The notes beneath the pieces are model-generated. The model searched no databases. It was given only the letters and a program-made list of their open reading frames with translations, and had not been told where the DNA came from. Position numbers and translations under genes: made by a program. A stretch of DNA of 64,000 bases from CAXMNX01 sp964194845 (lineage in GTDB: Bacteria > Pseudomonadota > Alphaproteobacteria > Rhodobacterales > Rhodobacteraceae). The stretch lies in contig CAXMNX010000005.1 in assembly GCA_964194845.1 (NCBI GenBank), positions 97,536 through 161,535 on the forward strand, written 5' to 3'. Shown here in pieces: positions 33,890 to 43,341 of this stretch (its first letter is position 1; each line of letters starts with the position of its first letter).

Positions 33890-35758
33890 ATGAACGAGCA
33901 GACAGGTCAAAATCCGCCGACAGGGTATGCCGTCGTCCAGTCCTATCTGAAAACGCTGGATGGGTCGCCCGGTGTGTACCGGATGCTGGATGCCAAAGGC
34001 GCGGTTTTGTACGTCGGCAAAGCGCGAAGCCTTAAGGCGCGTGTTTCAAGCTATGCGCGCCCGACCGGCCACAGCCCACGGATCGCTCGCATGATCCGCG
34101 AAACGGCGTCGATGATGTTCCTGACGACGCAGACCGAAACCGAAGCGCTGTTGCTGGAACAGAACCTGATCAAGCAGCTCAAGCCGCGCTATAATGTGCT
34201 GCTGAGAGATGACAAATCCTTTCCGAACATTCTGGTATCGAAAGAGCATCGCTTTCCGCAGATCAAGAAACACCGGGGCGCCAAGAAGGAAAAGGGCGAC
34301 TATTACGGCCCGTTCGCAAGTGCCGGCGCGGTCAATCGGACGCTGAACCAGTTGCAGAAAGTATTTCTTCTGCGCAATTGCTCGGACCCCACTTTTGAAA
34401 GCCGGACGCGGCCGTGTCTGCTTTACCAGATCAAACGCTGTTCAGGACCGTGCGTCGGGCTGATCTCGGACAAGGACTATGGCGTTCTAGTGGGCGATGC
34501 CGAACGATTTTTGCAGGGGCGCACGACGAAAGTTCAGGAAAAGCTCGCGGCCGAAATGCAGGTCGCCTCGGTGGCCATGGAGTTTGAACGTGCGGCAGCA
34601 CTTCGCGATCGCCTTCGCGCGCTGACGTTCGTTCAGGGCAGTCAGGCGGTAAACCCCGCGGGCGTGGCCGAAGCGGACATTATTGCGCTCCATATGGAGG
34701 GTGGGCAGGCCTGCGTGCAGGTCTTCTTTATCCGGGCCAACCAGAACTGGGGCAACCGCGACTATTATCCGCGCGTGGGGGCCGGTGTGGACACGTCCGA
34801 AGTTATGCAGGCCTTCATCGGCCAGTTTTACGACGGCAAGGAACCGCCGCGTATGCTTCTAATTTCGGATGCGATCGAAGACGCTGAACTGATGGCCGGT
34901 GCGTTATCGGACAAAGCCGGGCGCAAGGTCGAAATTGCGGTGCCGCAGCGTGGGGAAAAGAAAGAACTGGTCGCGGCAGCGCTAAGAAATGCGCGCGAAA
35001 GCCTGGCGCGGAAAATGTCGGAAACGGCAACGCAGGCAAAACTGCTGAACGGGCTGGCGGATGCGTTCGATCTGGATGCGCCGCCGACGCGGATCGAAGT
35101 CTATGATAACTCCCATATTCAAGGCGCCCACGCGGTCGGTGCGATGATCGTCTCAGGCCCCGAGGGCTTCGTCAAAAGCCAGTATCGAAAGTTCAATATC
35201 AAGGGCGAGGATATTACGCCCGGTGACGATTTCGGGATGATGAAAGAGGTTCTGTCGCGGAGGTTCAAGCGGTTGCTGAAAGAGGATCCCGACCGCCAGG
35301 GTGGAACCTGGCCGGATTTGTTGCTGATTGACGGCGGCCAGGGACAGGTCAGCGCGGTGCGCGAGATCATGGCCGAGCTGGGCATCGAGGATGTGGCGAT
35401 GGTTGGCGTTGCCAAGGGCATTGATCGCGATCTTGGCAAGGAAGAGTTTCACCGGATCGGTCAGCGCCCGTTCGCGATGCGGCGCGGCGACCCGGTTTTG
35501 TATTTTGTGCAGCGGATGCGGGATGAAGCGCACCGGTTTGCAATCGGCGCGCATCGCGCGAAGCGGTCGAAGGCGGTTGGTGCAACACCGCTGGATGATG
35601 TGCCGGGTGTCGGTGCGACACGCAAACGGGCGCTTCTGGCACACTTTGGGTCGGCCAAGGCTGTCGGCCGCGCGGGGCTTGGTGATCTGAAGGCGGTCGA
35701 CGGGATTTCAAACGGGTTGGCCGAGGCGATCTACGACTATTTCCACGAAAAGGGTTGA
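33890..35758 (+). CDS. uvrC: UvrABC system protein C
   Basis: 622-residue nucleotide-excision-repair endonuclease subunit. The GIY-YIG domain (about 25-105; PGVYRMLDAKGAVLYVGKA), a Cys-containing region (about 155-185), UVR motif (about 215-245), the RNase H-like endonuclease domain with IEVYDNSHIQGAHAVGAMIV (about 404-423) and C-terminal helix-hairpin-helix repeats (about 565-620) are all present. Length is normal. It follows an AT-rich region with a CtrA-like site. Confidence 0.98.
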   Translation: MNEQTGQNPPTGYAVVQSYLKTLDGSPGVYRMLDAKGAVLYVGKARSLKARVSSYARPTGHSPRIARMIRETASMMFLTTQTETEALLLEQNLIKQLKPRYNVLLRDDKSFPNILVSKEHRFPQIKKHRGAKKEKGDYYGPFASAGAVNRTLNQLQKVFLLRNCSDPTFESRTRPCLLYQIKRCSGPCVGLISDKDYGVLVGDAERFLQGRTTKVQEKLAAEMQVASVAMEFERAAALRDRLRALTFVQGSQAVNPAGVAEADIIALHMEGGQACVQVFFIRANQNWGNRDYYPRVGAGVDTSEVMQAFIGQFYDGKEPPRMLLISDAIEDAELMAGALSDKAGRKVEIAVPQRGEKKELVAAALRNARESLARKMSETATQAKLLNGLADAFDLDAPPTRIEVYDNSHIQGAHAVGAMIVSGPEGFVKSQYRKFNIKGEDITPGDDFGMMKEVLSRRFKRLLKEDPDRQGGTWPDLLLIDGGQGQVSAVREIMAELGIEDVAMVGVAKGIDRDLGKEEFHRIGQRPFAMRRGDPVLYFVQRMRDEAHRFAIGAHRAKRSKAVGATPLDDVPGVGATRKRALLAHFGSAKAVGRAGLGDLKAVDGISNGLAEAIYDYFHEKG

Positions 35759-35785
35759 GGGCGATTTCTCTGGGCGCCGTCGCGC

Positions 35786-36433
35786 CTAGCCGATGATTGC
35801 GATCACCAGTGCGGCATAAAGGCAAAGACTGGCGACAAGCACAAATGAATGCCAGATCGTGAAATGAAACGGCAGCCGGTCCCAGACATAGAAGACCACC
35901 CCCAGCGAATAGGCCAGACCGCCCAGCAAGATTAAAAGCAGGACTGAACCCGGCAAGGCGGCAAATATCCCCCAGCCAAGCAAGGCAGCCGCCCATCCCA
36001 TCGACAGATAAAGCGCGATGCTGAGGCGCCGAAACCGGAAAGGTGCCGCCAGTTTCAGCGAAATACCCACTACCGCCGCCGCCCAAAGTGTGGCGACCAA
36101 TATCCATCCCTGTCCGGCAATCAGCGCAAACCCCGTCACCGTTCCGGCGATTTTCAGGTAAATGGCGACGTGGTCCAGCCGTTTGAAAAGCCACTCCCAC
36201 TCGGGTCGGGGGAAGACGTTGTAAATTGCCGAACAGGTGATCATGGCGGCAAAGCAGAAACCATAGACCACCGTGGCGATCACGTGCGACGGGCCGTCGC
36301 CCAATGTGGTCGCCAAGACGATCAAAACCGGAACGCAGCCGATGACAGCAACAAGCCCGGCCATATGCACAGCAAGGTCCGAGAAATACTCGGCCCGGCT
36401 GTATGTGATACGTTTGGTCAGCATTGGTCGCAT
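35786..36433 (-). CDS. Hemolysin III / TrhA (PAQR) family membrane protein
   Basis: 215 residues with seven transmembrane helices. The PAQR metal motifs are visible: a Ser in the CSAIYNVF helix, RLDHVAIYLKIAGT (HxxxY type, about 85) and the C-terminal HFTIWHSFVLVAS. Members are involved in membrane lipid and energy homeostasis; haemolysis is only an overexpression trait. Convergent with uvrC. Confidence 0.9.
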   Translation of the reverse strand: MRPMLTKRITYSRAEYFSDLAVHMAGLVAVIGCVPVLIVLATTLGDGPSHVIATVVYGFCFAAMITCSAIYNVFPRPEWEWLFKRLDHVAIYLKIAGTVTGFALIAGQGWILVATLWAAAVVGISLKLAAPFRFRRLSIALYLSMGWAAALLGWGIFAALPGSVLLLILLGGLAYSLGVVFYVWDRLPFHFTIWHSFVLVASLCLYAALVIAIIG

Positions 36434-36557
36434 AATCTCAATATATAATGGAAATAGTAAGCCCGGATATCAACAACGCCCGAATTCGCTGGCCGAAACC
36501 GGCGCAACACCCGCACGCGCACTTTCACTTTCCAACTTGCAGCATTAAGTCGGTGAC

Positions 36558-37235
36558 ATGACCTGGACAATCCCAAATATCCTCACGCTTCTGCGATTGC
36601 TCGCGGCACCAGGCCTCGTGGTGATGTTCCTGTATTTCGTCCGCCCATGGGCCGACTGGTTCGCGCTTGTCCTGTTTGTCAGTGCCGCCATCACCGATTG
36701 GTTTGACGGCTATCTCGCAAGGGCGTGGAAGCAGGAAACCAAGCTGGGCGCGATGCTGGACCCGATTGCCGATAAGGCCATGGTGGTGATCGCGCTTTTG
36801 ACAATCGTTGCATTGAACAGCGATGCCCGGATCGGGATGGACCCCTGGATCCTATTGCCTGCAACAGTGATCATTTTCCGCGAGGTTTTCGTCTCGGGGC
36901 TGCGCGAGTTTTTGGGGGACACGGCAGGAACGCTAAAGGTCACCAAACTGGCCAAGTGGAAAACCACCGCGCAGATGGTCGCGATTGCGGTGCTGTTTGC
37001 CACGGGCATTTTCCAGCATTTGTGGATCGAGCGCACCATCGGCATGGATCGGTCAGTTGTGGCCGAGATTATGGCTGGTGGCGAGGATCCCCAGCATATT
37101 CGTTTGATACGCGACGGTTTTTGGACAACCTGGTGGGCAGGCGTATCGCTGCTTTGGATTGCCGCGGTATTGACGCTGGTCACTGGTGCGGACTACCTTC
37201 GGAAATCGCTGCCGCACCTGAAGGAAGAGCCATGA
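36558..37235 (+). CDS. pgsA: CDP-diacylglycerol-glycerol-3-phosphate 3-phosphatidyltransferase
   Basis: 225-residue inner-membrane enzyme making phosphatidylglycerol phosphate. The CDP-alcohol phosphotransferase motif DGYLARAWKQETKLGAMLDP matches D-G-x2-A-R-x8-G-x3-D-x3-D from Asp50 to Asp72. N-terminal IPNILTLLRLLAAPG is typical. It overlaps moaD by ATGA, the uvrC-pgsA-moaD-moaE order common in Rhodobacterales. Confidence 0.97.
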   Translation: MTWTIPNILTLLRLLAAPGLVVMFLYFVRPWADWFALVLFVSAAITDWFDGYLARAWKQETKLGAMLDPIADKAMVVIALLTIVALNSDARIGMDPWILLPATVIIFREVFVSGLREFLGDTAGTLKVTKLAKWKTTAQMVAIAVLFATGIFQHLWIERTIGMDRSVVAEIMAGGEDPQHIRLIRDGFWTTWWAGVSLLWIAAVLTLVTGADYLRKSLPHLKEEP

Positions 37236-37480
37236 TCGACGTGCTCTATTTCGCCTGGCTGCGCGAACGGATCGGCGCGCCACGCGAGGCGATCGAGACC
37301 TCGGCGACGACAGTGGCGGGCCTGGTGGAAGAACTGAAAACCCGGAGCGACGCCCACGCGCTGGCGTTTTCCGACATGGCGTCCGTGCGCGTTGCGGTGG
37401 ATCAGGAACTGACCGAGATGTCGGCTGGCATAGGCGGCGCGCGCGAAGTTGCTTTCTTTCCCCCAATGACCGGCGGATGA
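37232..37480 (+). CDS. moaD: Molybdopterin synthase sulfur carrier subunit MoaD
   Basis: 82-residue ubiquitin-like protein. The C-terminal FFPPMTGG ends in the Gly-Gly tail that is thiocarboxylated to donate sulfur to molybdopterin. N-terminal VLYFAWLRERIG fits the family. Overlaps pgsA and moaE by four bases at either end, so the three genes are translationally coupled. Confidence 0.96.
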   Translation: MIDVLYFAWLRERIGAPREAIETSATTVAGLVEELKTRSDAHALAFSDMASVRVAVDQELTEMSAGIGGAREVAFFPPMTGG

Positions 37481-37917
37481 ACATCCGGGTTCAATCTGAA
37501 CCGTTCAGCATGGGCGCCGAAATTGACGCCTTTACCGCGGACGTGCCCGAGGCAGGCGCGGTCGTGACTTTCTCAGGTCTGGTTCGCGGCGAAGATGGTT
37601 CGCTCGCCGCGATGGAGATCGAGCATTATCCGGGCATGACCGAAAAGGCGCTGGCGAAAGTCCGGACCGATGCGATGGATCGGTGGTCTTTGGTGGATGC
37701 AATGATCATCCATCGCTATGGGAAGCTGCGCCCCGGTGAACAGATCATGATGGTTGCAACCGCCGCGCGCCACCGCGCGGATGCGTTTCAGGCGGCGGAA
37801 TTTCTGATGGATTACCTTAAATCGCGGGCACCGTTCTGGAAAAAGGAATTGTCCGGCGATGGTGAAACCTGGGTCGCAGCCAGACCCGAAGACGAGGTCG
37901 CGCTAAAGCGCTGGTAG
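37477..37917 (+). CDS. moaE: Molybdopterin synthase catalytic subunit MoaE
   Basis: 146 residues; forms the heterotetrameric MPT synthase with MoaD. Motifs: GAVVTFSGLVRGEDG, EHYPGMTEKAL, HRYGKLRPGEQIMMVA (about 75-90) and the Lys-containing KSRAPFWKKE (about 116-125). Full length. Its stop lies five bases before the convergent hrpB end. Confidence 0.97.
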   Translation: MNIRVQSEPFSMGAEIDAFTADVPEAGAVVTFSGLVRGEDGSLAAMEIEHYPGMTEKALAKVRTDAMDRWSLVDAMIIHRYGKLRPGEQIMMVATAARHRADAFQAAEFLMDYLKSRAPFWKKELSGDGETWVAARPEDEVALKRW

Positions 37918-37922
37918 CGACG

Positions 37923-40328
37923 TCAATCGCCTTTTCTCTTTGCCCTCAACGTTGGATCCGCCACGGTCGGGTCTTCGGGCCATGGGTGTTTCGGATATCG
38001 CCCGCGCATGTCCTTGCGCACGTCTGCGTAAGAGCTTGCCCAAAATCCGGGGATGTCCATTGTTGTCTGAACCGGTCGGCCCGCGGGCGAAAGAAGCGTG
38101 ATACGCAGCGGTCGCCCCGCGACGGTCGGGTGGCGCGAGGTGCCAAACATCTCTTGCAGCCTAAGCGAAATCGCCGGGTCCTTGCCAGCATAGTCGATAT
38201 CAACCTGCCGCCCCAATGGCGTTGTGAAACGTGCAGGCACAACGCGGTCAAGGCTTTGCATTGTGTTCCAGTCCAGCATGTCCCTTAACGCTGGAAGTAA
38301 ATCAAAATCCTTCCACTGTTCTGCCGTTCGAACGTTGCCCAGATGGGTCAGCAACCAGTCTTCAAGCGTTGCCATCAAGGCATCGTTCGACATATCAGCA
38401 CCGTCATTCCCAGCCTCGCGATATAGCAGCGCACGAGCGCGAAACCGGCTGGCCTTGGCGGTCCAGGGAAGTCCGACGTGCCGCACGCCATCAAGCATTG
38501 CCCAGCCGATACGTTCCGCCGGTGCGTCGCGCCAATTTGCAGAAGTCAGCGCGATCGCGCCCAGGCGTTCCTCGGTCCGGGCCAAAACCCGACCTTCCCG
38601 GCGCGACCATTCAACGATCTGGACGGTTTCGATCCGTTCCCCCAGCACATCCCGCAAGTCGTTTTCTGAAATTTCAAGCGCCTGCCGGACCCTGGCGTCG
38701 CGCGGATGTCCGTCGGTGTCGGTCACAACCAGCAACCGCGCTTTGGCGAGCGGATCAGCGGCGTCCATTCTGGCACCCTTGCCGCCCGACAGAAGCCAGC
38801 GCGGCTCGTCACCCGGACGGCGCAGGCCGATGCGGTCGGGATAGGCGAGGGCGGCCTGTTCAGCAGGACCGGATTGCCGCGATCCGTGCGCAAGTTTGGC
38901 CAGACGACGCGCCGCGACCCGGATCTGGTCAAATGCGGGGCTTTTCTGACCCCGCGCGAGTGCCTCCAGCCGTATTGTCAGATCAGCACCCGCACCCCGC
39001 ATTGGATCGCGCTCGGCCAAAAGTGCGGCCAATGATGCGGCGCCCTTGCCAGATTTCGTCAGCATATGCGCCAGTCGCGGATGAAGCGGCATCCGCACCA
39101 GTTGCCGCCCGTGTTTGGTGATGCGCCCACCCGCATCCAGCGCGCCCAGACCCTCCAGCAAGAACCGCGCCTCGCTCAGCGCTGCTTCGGGCGGCGCTGT
39201 CAGAAGCGAAAACGAGACAGCACCCCATTCCGCCATCTCAAGCGCCAGCGAGGCCAGATCGGCAACCTCAATCTCCGCCGGCGCGTATGCCGCCAGCGCA
39301 CCTTCCTCGCCCTTTGTCCAAAGGCGAAAACACAGACCTGCCGCCACGCGCCCGGCGCGGCCACGCCGCTGATCGGCCTCGGCCCGTGTCACCCGCTCGG
39401 TGACAAGCCGCGACATGCCTGAACCCGGATCATAGCGCGCGCGCCTTGCCTGACCGGCGTCAACGACAATGCGAATATCCGGGATCGTCAGCGATGTTTC
39501 CGCGATTGCAGTGGCCAGAACGATCTTGCGGCCTCGTTTTAGCGGCTCAATGGCGCGGCGCTGTTCGCTGAAAGGCAGCGCACCGTAAAGCGGCAATATC
39601 TCGGCACCACTGATCCGCCCGCTGAGTTCTGATGCGACCCGCCGGATCTCGCCTTCGCCGGGCAGAAACGCCAACACCCCGCCGTCGCCGGCAGCCGCCG
39701 CCTGAACAATCAGGTTTGCCATCGCCACTTCGCGTCTCTGGCCTTTAGCAAGCGGTCTTTCCAGCCAATGGGTTTCGACCGGAAACATTTGCCCCTGAGA
39801 TGTGATCACAGGTGCGCCGTCCATCAGTGCGGCCACGGGTGCCGCGTCCAGCGTTGCAGACATGGCCACAAGGATCAGGTCTTTGCGAAGCGAGCCTCGG
39901 ATATCCAATGCCAATGCCAGCCCCAGATCGGCATTCAACGAGCGTTCGTGAAATTCGTCGAATATCAGCGCACCGATACCGTCCAGCGACGGTTCGGACT
40001 GGATCATGCGGGTCAGGATGCCTTCGGTGACTACTTCTATTCGCGTCGCGGGCGACGTTTTTGCCTCACCGCGAATGCGATAGCCAACCGTTTGGCCGAC
40101 GCTTTCGCCCAGGCTTTCCGACATCCGCGCCGCCGCCGTGCGCGCCGCCAACCGCCGCGGTTCAAGCAGAACAATGCGACCTTGCGTTAGCCCTTCGCCA
40201 AGCATGGCAAGCGGCACGCGCGTGGTTTTTCCGGCCCCCGGTGGTGCCTGCACCACGGCACGGCGATGGTCGCGAAGCGCTTCCACCAGCTCGGGCAGGA
40301 TATCGTCAATCGGAAGCCGGGCCACCAT
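37923..40328 (-). CDS. hrpB: ATP-dependent helicase HrpB
   Basis: 801-residue DEAH/DExH-box helicase. Walker A PPGAGKTTRVPLA (about 29-41), DEFH box LIFDEFHERSLN near 123-134, SAT motif VAMSATLD, and motif VI QRRGRAGRVAAGLCFRLW near 325-342. The HrpB C-terminal domain includes WPEDPTVADPT at the end. The family is implicated in RNA processing but poorly defined. Monocistronic and divergent from meaB. Confidence 0.95.
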   Translation of the reverse strand: MVARLPIDDILPELVEALRDHRRAVVQAPPGAGKTTRVPLAMLGEGLTQGRIVLLEPRRLAARTAAARMSESLGESVGQTVGYRIRGEAKTSPATRIEVVTEGILTRMIQSEPSLDGIGALIFDEFHERSLNADLGLALALDIRGSLRKDLILVAMSATLDAAPVAALMDGAPVITSQGQMFPVETHWLERPLAKGQRREVAMANLIVQAAAAGDGGVLAFLPGEGEIRRVASELSGRISGAEILPLYGALPFSEQRRAIEPLKRGRKIVLATAIAETSLTIPDIRIVVDAGQARRARYDPGSGMSRLVTERVTRAEADQRRGRAGRVAAGLCFRLWTKGEEGALAAYAPAEIEVADLASLALEMAEWGAVSFSLLTAPPEAALSEARFLLEGLGALDAGGRITKHGRQLVRMPLHPRLAHMLTKSGKGAASLAALLAERDPMRGAGADLTIRLEALARGQKSPAFDQIRVAARRLAKLAHGSRQSGPAEQAALAYPDRIGLRRPGDEPRWLLSGGKGARMDAADPLAKARLLVVTDTDGHPRDARVRQALEISENDLRDVLGERIETVQIVEWSRREGRVLARTEERLGAIALTSANWRDAPAERIGWAMLDGVRHVGLPWTAKASRFRARALLYREAGNDGADMSNDALMATLEDWLLTHLGNVRTAEQWKDFDLLPALRDMLDWNTMQSLDRVVPARFTTPLGRQVDIDYAGKDPAISLRLQEMFGTSRHPTVAGRPLRITLLSPAGRPVQTTMDIPGFWASSYADVRKDMRGRYPKHPWPEDPTVADPTLRAKRKGD

Positions 40329-40441
40329 TGTGCAGGCTTATCCAACGGGCGGCGAATTATCGACGAAAATCTGGGTGCGGGCATCGGATCGGGTTTCGGC
40401 GTCTGGACAGTCGTGAACCGCCGCGCCATGTTCCGCGCAAT

Positions 40442-41434
40442 ATGAATGCGTCGACCCAGGACCTTGCCCAACGTGTTGTCAGTGGCGACCGCCGCGCGCT
40501 TTCGCGGGCCATAACGCTTGTCGAAAGCGGGCGGGCAGATCATCGCGCGCAGGCGCATGATTTGCTGGAGGCTTTGGCGAAAAACAACCGCCAGGCATTT
40601 CGGATCGGGATGTCAGGCACGCCGGGGGTCGGGAAATCAACATTCATCGAAGCCTTCGGTTGTATGCTGACGGAGGCGGGCAAGCGGGTTGCCGTTCTGG
40701 CGGTCGATCCATCGTCGGCGCGATCCGGCGGGTCGATCCTTGGCGACAAGACACGGATGGAGCGGCTCTCGCGCGATCCGAACGCATTCATTCGCCCTTC
40801 ACCCAGCCAGACCCAGTTGGGCGGCGTTGCGCGGCGAACCCGCGATGCGGTCGCGGTCTGCGAAGCGGCAGGCTTCGATGTTGTCCTGATCGAAACGGTG
40901 GGCGTTGGCCAGTCGGAAACCATCGTCGCTGAGATGTCGGATCTGTTTGTGCTGCTCATCGCACCTGCGGGCGGTGACGAGCTTCAGGGCGTCAAGCGCG
41001 GGATCATGGAAATTGCCGATATCATCCTTGTAAACAAGGCCGATGGCGAGTTGAAGTCTACGGCGCTTCGCACAGCAGCTGACTATGCAGGTGCGTTGCA
41101 TCTGCTGCGAAAACGGGATGGTGATGCGCCCGGATTTCCCAAAGCGATGACGGTATCGGCGCAGGAAATCATCGGTCTGGCCGAGGCTTGGGCCGAGATG
41201 GAAGCGCTGGCCGCGTTTCGCCGCGAAAGCGGGTTCTGGACCACGCGCCGCGCCGCGCAGGCAAGGGGCTGGTTCGCTGAAGAAGTGCGTCGCGGATTGA
41301 TGGCGCGGCTAACGGATAGCCCCAAAGCCGACGCCGCGATGGCCACGCTGGCCGATGCCGTCGCTTCAGGCGAAAAATCGCCCGGCGCTGCGGCGGCAGA
41401 GGTCTTGAAGCAGCTCACTTCCGAGACGGATTAA
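40442..41434 (+). CDS. meaB: MeaB-type GTPase, methylmalonyl-CoA mutase chaperone
   Basis: 330 residues, G3E family. Walker A GTPGVGKSTFIEA (about 60-72), switch region DPSSARSGGSILGDKTRM (about 93-110), ETVGVGQSET (about 154-163), and VNKADGE for guanine specificity. MeaB guards and reloads B12-dependent methylmalonyl-CoA mutase. The frame is open upstream, but the ATG at 40442 (MNASTQDLAQRV) fits the family start. The mutase genes are not in the window. Confidence 0.94.
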   Translation: MNASTQDLAQRVVSGDRRALSRAITLVESGRADHRAQAHDLLEALAKNNRQAFRIGMSGTPGVGKSTFIEAFGCMLTEAGKRVAVLAVDPSSARSGGSILGDKTRMERLSRDPNAFIRPSPSQTQLGGVARRTRDAVAVCEAAGFDVVLIETVGVGQSETIVAEMSDLFVLLIAPAGGDELQGVKRGIMEIADIILVNKADGELKSTALRTAADYAGALHLLRKRDGDAPGFPKAMTVSAQEIIGLAEAWAEMEALAAFRRESGFWTTRRAAQARGWFAEEVRRGLMARLTDSPKADAAMATLADAVASGEKSPGAAAAEVLKQLTSETD

Positions 41435-41626
41435 GTCGTCGTTTGTCGCGCTGGGCGTTGGTGCTTTGCCGCTTTGAAATGGCGGATGATGCCCGGATCA
41501 AGGCTTGACGCGCCCCGGAAATCGACCTATCCCGCGCGGACGGATTCTTGGGCAGGGCCGATGGCACTGCCCGTTTGCATTCACGAAGGTCGCGTGCGGC
41601 CGATGTGACAAACCGAGGACGAACCC

Positions 41627-41914
41627 ATGGCGCGCCGCTGCGAACTGACCGGAAAAGGCCCGATGTCTGGCAACAATGTCAGCCACGCCAAAAACAGAAC
41701 CAAACGCCGGTTCTTGCCTAACCTGACCGAAACAGCGTTGCTGTCGGACACGCTTGGCCGATCGTTTCGCCTGAAAGTGTCGGCGGCAGCACTCCGGACG
41801 ATTGATCACCGGGGCGGGTTGGACAGCTTTCTCATGAAAGCCAAGGATGTCGACCTTTCAAACAACGCACTGAAAATCAAGAAGGAAATCACCAAAGCGC
41901 AAGCTGCGGCTTAA
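41627..41914 (+). CDS. rpmB: 50S ribosomal protein L28
   Basis: 95 residues. N-terminal MARRCELTGKGPMSGNNVSHAKN and NRTKRRFLPNL are diagnostic of L28; the C-terminal KIKKEITKAQAAA tail is usual for alphaproteobacteria. GAGGA precedes the ATG. The 190-base leader contains GGGCAG/CTGCCC (41550-41572), a short hairpin that may matter for regulation, but I see nothing more definite. Confidence 0.98.
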   Translation: MARRCELTGKGPMSGNNVSHAKNRTKRRFLPNLTETALLSDTLGRSFRLKVSAAALRTIDHRGGLDSFLMKAKDVDLSNNALKIKKEITKAQAAA

Positions 41915-42058
41915 GATTTCCTTGGCAATTGGATTGACGGCTCTGCCAGTAACGGCGGGGCCGATTTCATATGCGCCGGTAAATATGACGATCTTCATGC
42001 ACCGTTCCCTGATCTTTTGACCCATGCTACTTTCGTGAAAACGAAAGGGGAAAGACCG

Positions 42059-42484
42059 ATGCGTGCACCCTGGCATCTATGGTTGATCGGCATTGTCTCA
42101 CTGATCTGGAACGGAATGGGTGCGGCGGATTACGTCATGACGCAGACCAATTTCGAGGTTTACATGTCGCAATTTACGCCCGAACAGCGCGCCTATTTCT
42201 CCGGCTTTCCAAGCTGGGTTCAGGGCAGCTGGGCGATGGCAGTGTGGCTTTCGGTATTGGGGTCGTTTCTGCTTTTGGTGCGGTCGCGCTATGCAGGTGC
42301 CAGTTTTGGTCTGTCGCTGATATTCATTGCCGCGACATTCGTTTATAACTTCGTCCTCGCCGAGGTGAAGATGAACCAGATCGCGGGTTCGGAAGCGCTC
42401 TGGTTCAGTCTGGCGATAGTGATCGTGGCCGTTCTGCTTTGGATTTATGCCCGCGCAATGCGGCGGCGCGGCGTGCTTGCGTGA
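42059..42484 (+). CDS. Small four-helix membrane protein, uncharacterised
   Basis: 141 residues with four hydrophobic helices (about 5-24, 60-79, 86-105, 112-130) and an acidic/aromatic loop QTNFEVYMSQFTPEQRAYFSG-type between helices 1 and 2. Similar proteins of this layout are common in alphaproteobacteria without assigned function. GGGGAAAG precedes the ATG at 42059. It overlaps the phosphatase start (GTGA), so the two are co-translated. Confidence 0.75.
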   Translation: MRAPWHLWLIGIVSLIWNGMGAADYVMTQTNFEVYMSQFTPEQRAYFSGFPSWVQGSWAMAVWLSVLGSFLLLVRSRYAGASFGLSLIFIAATFVYNFVLAEVKMNQIAGSEALWFSLAIVIVAVLLWIYARAMRRRGVLA

Positions 42485-42915
42485 CGCGGATCCTTTTCGT
42501 TTGCCTTGGAAATATCTGCCGGTCGCCGACCGCCGAAGGCGTTCTGCGCGGCATGGCCCCGCATCTGACAATTGACAGTGCGGGCACCAGCGACTGGCAC
42601 ATCGGTGATCCACCTTACGGTCCCGCGATCAAGGCCGCTGCGCGGCGCGGCTATGACCTGTCCCCGCTTCGCGCGCGTCAGGTTGTGGCCGGAGATTTTG
42701 CCGCTTCCGATCTGATCCTTGCCATGGACAATCCCAACCTGACCGCGTTGGAACGGCTTCGCCCCGATCAAGCCCCGGCGACGCTTGGCCTATTCATGGA
42801 CTACGCGCCCGAGACCGGCCAAAGCGAAGTGCCTGACCCGTATTACACCCGCGATTTTGATGGTGCGCTCGATCTGATCGAGCAGGCGTCCAAGGGTTTG
42901 CTTGCCAGCCTTTAA
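42481..42915 (+). CDS. Low-molecular-weight protein-tyrosine-phosphatase
   Basis: 144 residues. The P-loop CLGNICR (8-14) followed by SP is intact, and the general-acid DPYY motif lies near residue 121. Acts in the cytoplasm on phosphotyrosine proteins or on arsenate-like substrates; the LMW-PTP subgroup is indicated by length and motif order. GTG start overlapping the preceding stop. Confidence 0.93.
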   Translation: MTRILFVCLGNICRSPTAEGVLRGMAPHLTIDSAGTSDWHIGDPPYGPAIKAAARRGYDLSPLRARQVVAGDFAASDLILAMDNPNLTALERLRPDQAPATLGLFMDYAPETGQSEVPDPYYTRDFDGALDLIEQASKGLLASL

Positions 42916-42919
42916 GCGA

Positions 42920-43240
42920 TCACCTGCCGCAAAAGGTTTCTGCGGTTTGCCCGAAATTTTGATAGCGCTTCCAAAACGCCTCGTGTTGGCGGCGGCCCGA
43001 TTGGCGAATTTCCTGAGCGCGGTGCGGATCTGCAAAAAACGTCGCGGCCAGCCGCTGATCCTTGGTGGTCAGTGTTAGATTGGCGGCGTCCTGAATGCAG
43101 CCGCAAAGCGCGCGACTGCCTGATCGGTGATCAGATTTCATGCAGGCCAGTTCAATATCCCGCGCGGTCGCTGGCGTCGCGAGGCTCAGCCCTGCGAAAA
43201 CCAGGCCAGCATATGCAAGCGACACTCGCAATCGTGTCAT
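42920..43240 (-). CDS. Small secreted hypothetical protein with four Cys
   Basis: 106 residues with a signal peptide (MTRLRVSLAYAGLVFAGLSLATPATA). The mature part has Cys at ELACMKS, ALCGCIQ and ETFCGR, which could form two disulfides in the periplasm. Similar proteins occur in Rhodobacterales and have at times been labelled arginine transporters, without basis that I can see. Convergent with the phosphatase gene, four bases apart. Confidence 0.7.
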   Translation of the reverse strand: MTRLRVSLAYAGLVFAGLSLATPATARDIELACMKSDHRSGSRALCGCIQDAANLTLTTKDQRLAATFFADPHRAQEIRQSGRRQHEAFWKRYQNFGQTAETFCGR

Positions 43241-43341
43241 GCGTTATCCCGTCTGTCTGCCCTTGTGGGGCGCGCCTCCGCGCGCCCAGCATCGTCAATT
43301 TGCCACAGCCGCACGCGGCGGGCGAGGCTTTTCTGAGGCCG

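Noticed and set aside
38231..39121. 296-residue plus-strand ORF in hrpB
   Set aside because: Arg/Pro/Ser-rich shadow of the HrpB coding strand.
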